A stretch of DNA of 64,000 bases from NCBI RefSeq assembly GCF_019823105.1, contig NZ_CP081958.1:496001-560000 (forward strand), read 5' to 3'. Position 1 is the stretch's first letter. Each line of letters starts with the position of its first letter. Positions 32,599 through 41,378 of this stretch are shown here, one piece after another. The notes under the pieces are model-generated. The model saw nothing but the letters and a program-made list of their open reading frames with translations, had not been told where the DNA came from and did no database searches. The position numbers and the translations under genes are program-made. This DNA comes from Halobaculum magnesiiphilum (GTDB lineage Archaea; Halobacteriota; Halobacteria; Halobacteriales; Haloferacaceae).

Positions 32599-34416
32599 AT
32601 GAAAGTCCACGTGGGCGCGGGTGCGACCGAGGAGGAGGCCGGCGCCATCGCCTCGGCGCTGGCCGAGCACTTCGGCGTCGACATCGAGGTGTACGCCGGC
32701 GACGACGCTCATGACGACGGCGGCGCTGCCGACGAGCCGATCGCGACCGCCGAGCCGCCCGAGATCGAGTACCCCTTGGACGACGACCTGGGTCCGACCG
32801 ACCGCGAGGCCGAACTCCGCGCGGAGATCGACGACATCCTCGAGGGCGGCCCCGAGAAGTACAAGCAGCGGCTCCCCGAGCAGGGGAAGCTGTTCGTTCG
32901 CGACCGCCTCGACCTGTGGTTCGGCGACGGCGGGGCCGGGGGGACCGGCGACGCGAGTACCGAAGACGCCGCCGACGGCGTGAAGTTCGAGGACGGGAAG
33001 TTCGCCCACTTCGACGCCTGGCACGGGAACTCCCCCGACGTGGCGGAGGCCGACGAGGGCAACCGGCTCCCCGCGGACGGGCTCATCACCGGCGCCGCCG
33101 AGTTCGAGGGGCGCGACCTGCACTTCATGGCGAACGACTTCACCGTGAAGGCGGGGTCGATGGCCGGTCGCGGCGTCGAGAAGTTCCTCCGGATGCAACA
33201 GCGCGCACTCAAGAACGGGAAGCCGGTCCTCTACCTGATGGACTCCTCGGGCGGCCGGATCGACCAGCAGACCGGGTTCTTCGCCAACCGCGAGGGGATC
33301 GGGAAGTACTACTACAACCACTCGATGCTCTCGGGGCGCGTCCCGCAGATCTGCGTGCTCTACGGCCCCTGTATCGCCGGCGCCGCCTACACCCCGGTGT
33401 TCGCCGACTTCACCGTCATGGTCGAGGGGATGTCCGCGATGGCGATCGCGTCGCCGCGGATGGTGAAGATGGTCACCGGCGAGGAGATCGAGATGGACGA
33501 CCTGGGCGGTCCTGACGTGCACGCGAAGTACTCCGGCAGCGCAGACCTCGTCGCCGAGGACGAACAGCATGCCCGACAGCTCGTCGCGGATCTGATGAGC
33601 TACCTCCCCGACAAGGCCGGCGAGAAGCCGCCCCGCAGCGAGCCGAAGCCGCCGACGTATTCGCCCGACGGCATCGACGAGCTGATCCCGGAGGCGCCGA
33701 ACCGCCCGTACGACGTCCACGACCTGCTCGACCGCATCTGCGACGCGGAGTCCGTTTTCGAGCTGAAACCCGAGTACGGCACGGAGATCGTCACGGCGTT
33801 CGCCCGCATCGACGGCAAGCCCGTCGGCGTCGTCGCCAACCAGCCGACCGAGCGCTCGGGTGCCATCTTCCCGGACGCCGCCGAGAAGGCCGCCGAGTTC
33901 ATCTGGACCTGTGACGCCTACGAGATCCCCCTGCTGTACCTCTGTGACACGCCGGGGTTCATGGCCGGCTCGCAGGTCGAGAAGGACGCCATCCTCGAGA
34001 AGGGCAAGAAGTTCATCTACGCGACCTCCTCGGCCACCGTCCCCAAGCAGACCGTCGTCATCCGCAAGGCGTACGGCGCGGGCATCTACGCGATGGGCGG
34101 CCCCGCCTACGAGCCGGAGTCCGTCATCGGGCTCCCCTCCGGCGAGATCGGGATCATGGGCCCCGAGGCGGCGATCAACGCCGTCTACGCCAACAAGCTC
34201 GCTGAGATCGACGACCCCGACGAGCGCGCCGAGCGCGAGGACGAACTCCGCGAGGAGTACCGCCGCGACATCGACATCCACCGGATGGCGAGCGAGGTCG
34301 TCATCGACGAGATCGTCCCGCCCTCCGACCTCCGCGAGGAGCTCGTCCAGCGGTTCGACTTCTACGAGGACATCGAGAAGTCGGTCCCCGACAAGAAGCA
34401 CGGGACCGTTCTCTAG
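32599..34416 (+). CDS. pccB: Acyl-CoA carboxylase carboxyltransferase (beta) subunit with N-terminal extension
   Basis: A 605-residue carboxyltransferase that moves the carboxyl group from biotin to acetyl- or propionyl-CoA. The crotonase-fold halves are clear: YLMDSSGGRIDQQTGFF and VLYGPCIAGAAYTPVFADF in the N-half, and IPLLYLCDTPGFMAGSQVEK and KAYGAGIYAMGGPAYEPE in the C-half. The first 45 residues (MKVHVGAGATEEEAGAIASA) resemble the small PccX/epsilon-type subunits of actinobacterial and haloarchaeal carboxylases, then an acidic linker follows, so a fusion is likely. No biotin carboxylase gene is in the window. ATG 32599 begins this extension. Confidence 0.92.
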   Translation: MKVHVGAGATEEEAGAIASALAEHFGVDIEVYAGDDAHDDGGAADEPIATAEPPEIEYPLDDDLGPTDREAELRAEIDDILEGGPEKYKQRLPEQGKLFVRDRLDLWFGDGGAGGTGDASTEDAADGVKFEDGKFAHFDAWHGNSPDVAEADEGNRLPADGLITGAAEFEGRDLHFMANDFTVKAGSMAGRGVEKFLRMQQRALKNGKPVLYLMDSSGGRIDQQTGFFANREGIGKYYYNHSMLSGRVPQICVLYGPCIAGAAYTPVFADFTVMVEGMSAMAIASPRMVKMVTGEEIEMDDLGGPDVHAKYSGSADLVAEDEQHARQLVADLMSYLPDKAGEKPPRSEPKPPTYSPDGIDELIPEAPNRPYDVHDLLDRICDAESVFELKPEYGTEIVTAFARIDGKPVGVVANQPTERSGAIFPDAAEKAAEFIWTCDAYEIPLLYLCDTPGFMAGSQVEKDAILEKGKKFIYATSSATVPKQTVVIRKAYGAGIYAMGGPAYEPESVIGLPSGEIGIMGPEAAINAVYANKLAEIDDPDERAEREDELREEYRRDIDIHRMASEVVIDEIVPPSDLREELVQRFDFYEDIEKSVPDKKHGTVL

Positions 34417-34829
34417 GGCCGGATCCGACCCGCCCGGTCCGACAGTCGTTCCGTTCACTGCTCGGATCCCTCAGACCGGCTGTTACCGCTGTGATAACGG
34501 CGGGTGACCGGATCCTTCCGGCTATCTGTTCGCGGTCGGAACGATAGATTTTACGATGGAGACCATCCCGTCACGCGATCCGACGGGCGTCGGTCGACGC
34601 CGCAGAAGTGAGGACAGAGCGCGCGTCAAGACCTCGATTTCGACCGGTAATGGACGGATCTTCGGCGGGTTCGGGACCAGCTATCGTCCGAGTTATTGTA
34701 CTTTTACTGAACTTTAGAAGTGTCGTGGCTTCTCTCACCCTCGTCGGAGCGAGCGCGCCTCCGCGGGGAGAGGAGCGATGACAGAGACATATCAACACGA
34801 GCGATCGAGGAATCGGGAGGCCCGCGAGG
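34417..34829. other. 413-base intergenic region upstream of the surface-protein island
   Basis: I see no gene in this stretch. It is more AT-rich than its surroundings near 34690-34720, where TTTTACTGAACTTTAG could hold the promoter for the large secreted protein at 34830, about 100 bases downstream. That would leave a long leader, in contrast to the leaderless genes elsewhere. Confidence 0.4.
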
Positions 34830-37800
34830 ATGAGACGAGTGGGTAGAAAACAGGTATTCGCGGTACTGTTCGCGGTACTGACGGCGACGTCGATGGCCGT
34901 CGGCACGGTCGCGGTCTCGGGGGGGGCCGCCGCCGCGGCGCCCGGCGATGTCGTTTACCGCGTGAACGCCGGCGGCTCGACCGTCGCCGCCGCCGACGGC
35001 GGCCCGGACTGGGCCGCCAGCGACGGAACGTACGTCTCCGGAGGGAACACGTACTCCCAGGACGTGAGCGTCTCGACGGACGCGAGCGTTCCAGGGTCGA
35101 CGCCGACATCGGTGTTCACCTCGGAAGTGTACGGTAACCAGGAGTGGACCTTCTCGGAGAACATCCAGAGCGGCCAGCAGTACGAGGTCCGCCTGTACTT
35201 CGCCGAGATCTTCCATGGGGTTGACGGCGACGCCGGAGGCGAGGGGGACCGCGTCTTCGACGTCAGCGTCGAGGGCGAGACGGTCCTGGACGGCTACGAC
35301 ATCTACGCCGACGTCGGCGCGGCGACCGGAACGATGCAGTCGTTCACGGTGACGCCCGAGGACGGCGAGATCGACGTGGATCTCGCGACCGAGGTCGACA
35401 ACGCGAAGATCTCCGCGATCGAGATCGTCGAGGCGGAGCCGCAGCCCGACACGCTCGGCGGCCCCTCGGACGCCGACTTCGGGTCGGTCGTCGTCGACGA
35501 TTCCGCGACCGAGACGGTCACGGTGACCAACCTCGGCGCCGACGGCGACGGCGACATCACGATCACGGACGCGTCGGTGACCGGCACGGACGCGGGCGAG
35601 TTCTCGGTCGGCACCCCGTCGCAGACGACGCTTGCGCCCGGCGAGTCCGCGGACGTCCCCGTGACGTTCTCGCCGTCCAGCGTCGACCCGAAGAGCGCGA
35701 CGCTGGAGGTGACCCACGACGGATCCAACAGCCCGTTGACGGTCGATCTCGCCGGCGAGGCGACGAGCGCGACGGAACCCAGCTTCGACAAGTCCACGCT
35801 GGAGGGATTCAGCGCGGGCAACCCGACCGCGATCGAGATCGGCCCGGACGGCCGGGTGTACGTCTCGACGCAGGGCGGCACCGTGTATGCGCTGTCGGTC
35901 GAGCGCACGGGTGACAACAGCTACGAAGTCGTCAACGAGGTCGAGATCGACGCGATCGAGGACATCCCGAACCACGACGACCTCGGGAACCTCGAATCCG
36001 GCCAGGACGACCGGCAGATCACCGGCCTGACGGTCGGCGGCACCGCCGAGAACCCGGTGGTGTACGTCTCCTCGAGCGACCCCGAGATCTCCGTCGGACA
36101 GGACGACGACACGACGGACACGAACTCCGGGGCCATCTCGAGGCTGACGATCGACGCCGGGAGCGACGAGACGCTGCAGACGAGCGATATCACGCACGAA
36201 GTGCTGGTGCTCGGGCTCCCGCGCTCGGAGGAGAACCACGCGACGAACGGGCTCGACCTCTCGGCGGACGGCGACACGCTGTACGCCGCCCAGGGCGGCC
36301 ACACCAACAAGGGCGCGCCGGGCGACAACTTCGGCCACACGCCAGAGTACGCGCTGTCGGCGGCGATCCTCGAGATCGACCTGGCACAGATCGAGGGGAT
36401 GTCCGCCGACAGCCACCAGACCTACGACAGCGATTATCCGGACCTGCCGTTCTACTACGCGTTGCCGACGATCGGCGACGACGAGGTCCTGCCGTTCGGC
36501 GGCGACGACGGCGCCAACCAGGCGGAGCTCGTCGAGGACGGGCCGGTCCAGATCTACTCGCCCGGCTACCGGAACCCGTACGACCTGGTCGTCGCGGAGA
36601 GCGGGCAGGTCTACGTCGCCGACCACGGTCCGAACGGCGGCTGGGGCGGCCAGCCCGCCGACCAGAACGGCGACACCGTCGCCGACGCCGCGTCGGTGAC
36701 GAACCACCCGAACGAGGACGGCAGCTACTCCACGAGCGACCAGCTCGTGAAGGTCGACGAGGGGGACTACGGCGGCCACCCCGCGCCGATCCGTGCCAAC
36801 CCGACCGGCGCCGACCTCTACGACGCGAACGGGGACGTGAGCCTCGACATCACGGAGTCGAACTCGCCGGTCCCCGAGAGCATGGTCGACCCGCGGCAGG
36901 CCGACTACATCCCGCCGACCGCCGGATCGCCCGACCCGGGCGCGCCCGCCGGCAGCGCGAACACGATGGAGGACCAGAGCGGGAACAAGGTCCTCTTCGC
37001 TCCGACCGGCGGGACGGCGCAGTACACCGCCTCGAACTTCGGCGGCGCGATGGAGGGCGACCTCCTGCAGGTCGAGCTCGGCGGCTCGATCAAGCGCGTC
37101 GAGTTGAGCGCCGACGGCTCGACGGTGACGAACGTCGAGACGGTCGGCAACACGAACGGACCGCTCGGCATCTCCGCCCAGGACGACGACGAGGTGTTCG
37201 GCGGGACGATCTGGATCGCCAACCACGGCGGCGACGACATCACGGTGTTCGAGCCGGCCGATTACGGGAGCGACGACGGTGACGGCGACGACGGCGCCGG
37301 CGACACCTGTACCGGCGCCGACGACGCCTCGCTCGACGAGGACGGCGACGGCTACGACAACGCCGACGAGATCGACGCCGGCACAGACCCGTGTTCGGCC
37401 AGCTCGACGCCCGTCGACTTCGACGACGACGGCACGTCGAACCTGAACGACCCCGACGACGACAACGACGGCCTCGACGACACCGAGGACCCGTTCGCGG
37501 TCGACCCGGACAACGGGCTCGACACGACGGCTCCCGTCCAGCACGACCTCTCCGAGCTGAGCCTGTTCGGCGAGAACGGGCAGGGCTGGACCGGCGTGAT
37601 GACGAACGGGCAGGACTACCAGGACCTCTACGACCCGACGGAGATGACGGTCGGCGGTGCGGCCGAGGTGCTCACCGTCGAGGAGGTCCCACAGGGTGAC
37701 GCGTACGCCGGCACGAACACCCAGCAGTACGGCTTCCAGTTCGGCGTCGACACGCCCGACGAGCCGTTCGTCGTCGAGACGACGGTCGCCTCGTTCCCGG

Positions 37801-40800
37801 AGAACCCGGAGGACTACCAGTCGGCCGGGCTGTTCATCGGGACCGGCGACCAGTCGAACTACGTCAAGCTCGTCGCCGCGGCCGACGGCGGCGACGGCGG
37901 CGTCGAGTTCGCCCAAGAGGTGGACGACTCCTTCGACGGCCAGATGACCGGGGAGAGCGCGGTCACGGGCAACGATGTCACGCTTCGAATGACCGTCGAA
38001 CCGACGACGGACCCGGCGCCGAACAACGGCGTCGACGAAGTCGCGGTCACCGCCGAGTACGAGGTCGACGGCACCACGACCGAGGTCGGAACGACCGCGA
38101 TGCCGGCGAGCTGGCTCGACACCTCCGACGGCGTCGCGCCCGCGGTCGGCATCATCTCGACGTCCAACGGCGCGAGCAGCACGTTCCCGGCAACGTGGAC
38201 ACAGATCTCCGTCGATTACGTGAACCCGCCCGCGAACGAGCCGCCCACGGCCGACGCGGGCGCCGACCAGACCGTCGAGGAGGGAACCCAGGCCACGCTC
38301 GACGCCTCCGGGTCACAGGACCCGGACGGTGACCAACTCGGGTACACGTGGACCCAAACGGACGGTCAAGACGTCGACCTCAGCGTGAACGACGGTGAGC
38401 AGACGACGTTCACCGCTCCCGACGTCGGATCGGAAACGACGCTGACCTTCCAGGTGAGCGTCTCGGACGGGCAGGACAGCGACGCCGACTCGGTGAACGT
38501 CACCGTGCAGCCCTCCGAGGACGAGCCGCCGGCAGGCGACGGGATGACCGTCGCGGAGGCGGTCGCACTGGGCGGCGAGAACGACTCGCAGATCGAGAAC
38601 GCGGAGATCCAGCAGGCTATCAGCTGGTGGTCTGCCGGCAGCGAGGTCCCCGACACCGGCGGGGAGACCATCACCAACGCCCAGATCCAACAGCTCATCA
38701 ACTACTGGTCGACTGACGCGGCCGTCGGCGACGACGGTGACGACTCCGACGACGGCGACGACGGCACCGACACGCCCGCCTCGGCGACGATCGAGGTCAC
38801 GCCGGACACCGGCACCGAGGCGAGCACCTACGGCGGCGGCTCGTTCACGATCGAGAACACCGGCGACGAGGAGGTCTCCTCGGTCACCTTCGACCTCTCG
38901 TCGTCGGCGATGCCCGACGTGGTGTTCGACCCCAACGGAACGGCCGGCGATTCGGCCGCGAAGGGGCTGAACATCGACTCGGAGTCGGGTGACGGCGTCG
39001 GCGTCGTCAGCACCGACGACGGCGACGTCTTCAGCCAGCCGCACAACGGCGTGAACGGCTCCGACGGCTACGACGTGATGACCGTCGAGTTCGACGACTT
39101 CGACCCCGGCGAGTCGGTGTCCCTCTCGGTGGACAACGACCCGACGAGCATCAAGGACGCGAGCCTCGCCTCGCAGGAGGCCGGACCGATCTCCGGCCTC
39201 GAACTCGCCCGCTCCACCGTGAGCGTGGAGTACGGCGACGGCGGCGTTCAGGAGACACAGCTGTTCGGCGACGGGAGCGCGGGCGGCGCACAGGCGACGC
39301 TCGACGAGTCGGTCGCGCCGGCACCGAGCATCGACGTGCAGGACGTCGATCTCGACGACGGCGCGCTCCGCGACCACCACGGCGCGGCCACCGTGAGCGA
39401 TGCCGACCAGACCGTGACCGTCTCCGGCGAGCCCGGCGAGACGGTCACGCTGCTTCACTTCGAGGGCGAACTCGAACTGACCAACGTCCCCGAGTACGAC
39501 GGCACGCCCGGTTACGACATCGACGCCTACGAGGCCAACAAGATCGAGCAGGTCGACTACGAGACGGTCACGCTCGACTCGAACGGCGAGGCCGAGATAC
39601 CCGTCACGCTACTCAACTCGACCGACGTCGGCGGCTACAACTACCTCGTGGCGACCCACGGCGAGCCCGGGTCCGACACCGGCCTCGCCTCGAACGTGGT
39701 CGTCCTGAAGTACGAGGAGAGCGCCGGCGACGGCGATGACGACGGTGCCGCCACCAGCTTCGCGGTGAACGCCGGCGGCGACGCCTACACCGCCGCCGAC
39801 GGCACGGAGTTCCAGGCCGACACGAACTTCGACGGCGGCACGGCGTTCGCGACGGGAGGTTCGGGCACGCCCGCGGATCCCGAGATCGCGAACACCGACG
39901 ACGACGAGCTGTACCACACCGAGCGGTACGGCGACTTCAGCTACGACGCCCCCCTCGCGGACGGCACCTACGAGGTCACGCTGCACTTCGCCGAGCTCTA
40001 CCAGGGCGTGGCGAACGACGGCGGCGAGGGCGATCGGCTGTTCGACGTCTCGATCGAGGGTCAGCAGGTCCTCGACGAGTACGACATCTACGCGGAGGCC
40101 GGCGGTGAGCACGCGGCGATCACCGAGACCGTCACCGTGGAGGTCACCGACGGCGAGCTGAACGTCGACTTCAGCACCGTCGAGGACAACGCGAAGGTGT
40201 CGGCCATCGAGGTCGAGCCGGCCGACGGAGACGACGGCGGCGACAACGCCGCGCCGACCATCGGTTCCATCGCCGACCAGACTGTCACGGAGGGCGACTC
40301 CGCGAACGTCTCGGTCGATACCGACGACCCCGACGGCGACCCGGTGTCGCTGTCGGTGAGCGGTCCGGACTTCGTCGCCGTCTCGAACGGCGAGGTGACG
40401 GTCACCCCCGCGTCGGGTGACGCGGGGACCTACACGGTCGACGTGACGGCCGACGACGGCAACGGCGGAACGGCGACCGAGTCGTTCCAGCTCACCGTCG
40501 AGGAGCAGTCCTCAGACGACGGCGCCTCCCAGCAGGTGCTCCACCGCGTGAACGCGGGCGAGGGCGAGACGATCCCCGCGACCGACGACGGTCCCGACTG
40601 GACCGGCGTCGCGGACACGAGTTCGCCGTACCTCGCGGCTGCCGACGGCGGCAACTACGGCGACGGCACGATCGCCTCGACGACCGCGAACGTCCCGGCG
40701 AGCACTCCGGACGGAGTGTGGGACGCCGAGCGCTACGGGAACATGACGTGGGAGTTCGCGGTCGACGCCGGCGAGGACGTCGAGGTTCGACTCTACCTCG

Positions 40801-41045
40801 GTAACTCGTTCAGCGGCGCGAGCGAGCCCGGCGACCGCCAGTTCAACGTCTCGATCGAGGGTCAGCAGGTCCTGACGCAGTACGACCCCGTGGCCGACGT
40901 CGGTCACGCGACGGGGACGATGAAGAGCTTCACCGTCACCGAGGACGGCGACGGGACGATCACGGTCGTCTTCGAGCAAGGGGCGGTCGAGAACCCGGAG
41001 GTTCGGGCCATCGAGATCCTCGGACCGGAGGACAGCGACTCGTAG
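34830..41045 (+). CDS. Giant secreted protein: three malectin domains, beta-propeller, PKD, dockerin-like
   Basis: A 2071-residue exported protein. A Sec signal peptide covers residues 1-37. Domains in order: malectin-like (about 44-201), ASPM/HYDIN-type Ig (207-312), a beta-propeller resembling glucose/sorbosone dehydrogenase (314-811; NPYDLVVAESGQVYVADHGPNGGWGG), thrombospondin-type-3-like Asp repeats (820-895), a LamG/DUF1349-like sandwich (897-1131), PKD (1134-1227), a dockerin-like helix repeat with two NAxIQQxIxxWS motifs (1239-1297), two Ig-like regions (1319-1631), malectin (1643-1796), cadherin-like Ig (1804-1892) and malectin (1902-2067). Malectin domains bind carbohydrate. No membrane anchor is seen, so retention may rely on the dockerin-like part. 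It is probably a polysaccharide-binding surface or matrix protein. Confidence 0.85.
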   Translation: MRRVGRKQVFAVLFAVLTATSMAVGTVAVSGGAAAAAPGDVVYRVNAGGSTVAAADGGPDWAASDGTYVSGGNTYSQDVSVSTDASVPGSTPTSVFTSEVYGNQEWTFSENIQSGQQYEVRLYFAEIFHGVDGDAGGEGDRVFDVSVEGETVLDGYDIYADVGAATGTMQSFTVTPEDGEIDVDLATEVDNAKISAIEIVEAEPQPDTLGGPSDADFGSVVVDDSATETVTVTNLGADGDGDITITDASVTGTDAGEFSVGTPSQTTLAPGESADVPVTFSPSSVDPKSATLEVTHDGSNSPLTVDLAGEATSATEPSFDKSTLEGFSAGNPTAIEIGPDGRVYVSTQGGTVYALSVERTGDNSYEVVNEVEIDAIEDIPNHDDLGNLESGQDDRQITGLTVGGTAENPVVYVSSSDPEISVGQDDDTTDTNSGAISRLTIDAGSDETLQTSDITHEVLVLGLPRSEENHATNGLDLSADGDTLYAAQGGHTNKGAPGDNFGHTPEYALSAAILEIDLAQIEGMSADSHQTYDSDYPDLPFYYALPTIGDDEVLPFGGDDGANQAELVEDGPVQIYSPGYRNPYDLVVAESGQVYVADHGPNGGWGGQPADQNGDTVADAASVTNHPNEDGSYSTSDQLVKVDEGDYGGHPAPIRANPTGADLYDANGDVSLDITESNSPVPESMVDPRQADYIPPTAGSPDPGAPAGSANTMEDQSGNKVLFAPTGGTAQYTASNFGGAMEGDLLQVELGGSIKRVELSADGSTVTNVETVGNTNGPLGISAQDDDEVFGGTIWIANHGGDDITVFEPADYGSDDGDGDDGAGDTCTGADDASLDEDGDGYDNADEIDAGTDPCSASSTPVDFDDDGTSNLNDPDDDNDGLDDTEDPFAVDPDNGLDTTAPVQHDLSELSLFGENGQGWTGVMTNGQDYQDLYDPTEMTVGGAAEVLTVEEVPQGDAYAGTNTQQYGFQFGVDTPDEPFVVETTVASFPENPEDYQSAGLFIGTGDQSNYVKLVAAADGGDGGVEFAQEVDDSFDGQMTGESAVTGNDVTLRMTVEPTTDPAPNNGVDEVAVTAEYEVDGTTTEVGTTAMPASWLDTSDGVAPAVGIISTSNGASSTFPATWTQISVDYVNPPANEPPTADAGADQTVEEGTQATLDASGSQDPDGDQLGYTWTQTDGQDVDLSVNDGEQTTFTAPDVGSETTLTFQVSVSDGQDSDADSVNVTVQPSEDEPPAGDGMTVAEAVALGGENDSQIENAEIQQAISWWSAGSEVPDTGGETITNAQIQQLINYWSTDAAVGDDGDDSDDGDDGTDTPASATIEVTPDTGTEASTYGGGSFTIENTGDEEVSSVTFDLSSSAMPDVVFDPNGTAGDSAAKGLNIDSESGDGVGVVSTDDGDVFSQPHNGVNGSDGYDVMTVEFDDFDPGESVSLSVDNDPTSIKDASLASQEAGPISGLELARSTVSVEYGDGGVQETQLFGDGSAGGAQATLDESVAPAPSIDVQDVDLDDGALRDHHGAATVSDADQTVTVSGEPGETVTLLHFEGELELTNVPEYDGTPGYDIDAYEANKIEQVDYETVTLDSNGEAEIPVTLLNSTDVGGYNYLVATHGEPGSDTGLASNVVVLKYEESAGDGDDDGAATSFAVNAGGDAYTAADGTEFQADTNFDGGTAFATGGSGTPADPEIANTDDDELYHTERYGDFSYDAPLADGTYEVTLHFAELYQGVANDGGEGDRLFDVSIEGQQVLDEYDIYAEAGGEHAAITETVTVEVTDGELNVDFSTVEDNAKVSAIEVEPADGDDGGDNAAPTIGSIADQTVTEGDSANVSVDTDDPDGDPVSLSVSGPDFVAVSNGEVTVTPASGDAGTYTVDVTADDGNGGTATESFQLTVEEQSSDDGASQQVLHRVNAGEGETIPATDDGPDWTGVADTSSPYLAAADGGNYGDGTIASTTANVPASTPDGVWDAERYGNMTWEFAVDAGEDVEVRLYLGNSFSGASEPGDRQFNVSIEGQQVLTQYDPVADVGHATGTMKSFTVTEDGDGTITVVFEQGAVENPEVRAIEILGPEDSDS

Positions 41046-41378
41046 TCCCAACGCTCCGCCCGAACCGATGACCGGAACCTCCACACGCGCCGTCGCTGTC
41101 CGCCCGCGGTCAACCGGCGGGGTCGGCCCCGACAGCGACGGCCGCGCGAGGACGCGGACCGCCGACGACAGCCGACCGCTCTCGTGTGTCGCGACGCGGC
41201 CCCGACCGGCGCCCTTCGGGGGTAACGCTCACGAGAACCGACTCGCGCCGGTCGGGCCACTTCGGCCCCCGAGGTTCTCCCGCTCATCGGTCGCGGTCGG
41301 GCGAGACTGCCCCGACCAGCGAACCGAGCGACGAACGATCCCACGACGACACCCAACTCAACGACACCGACAACAACG
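41046..41378. other. 333-base intergenic region within the surface-protein island
   Basis: It separates two secreted-protein genes on the same strand. I see no convincing gene, no TATA-like element at the usual spacing and no strong hairpin. It may hold an untranslated leader for the gene at 41379. Confidence 0.4.

Noticed and set aside
32470-34458. Upstream extension of the S9 peptidase frame to 34458
   Set aside because: The extension lies antisense to the carboxyltransferase gene, has no peptidase-like sequence, and the propeller starts just after GTG 32469.
35770-37260. Calling the propeller of the 2071-residue protein an active sugar dehydrogenase
   Set aside because: The resemblance to glucose/sorbosone dehydrogenase is in the overall repeat style. 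I could not confirm the catalytic His and PQQ-binding residues, so I describe only a propeller.
34704-37916. 1070-codon minus-strand open frame
   Set aside because: Antisense to the malectin protein. It is basic and Val/Arg-rich and has no recognisable domain, unlike haloarchaeal proteins.
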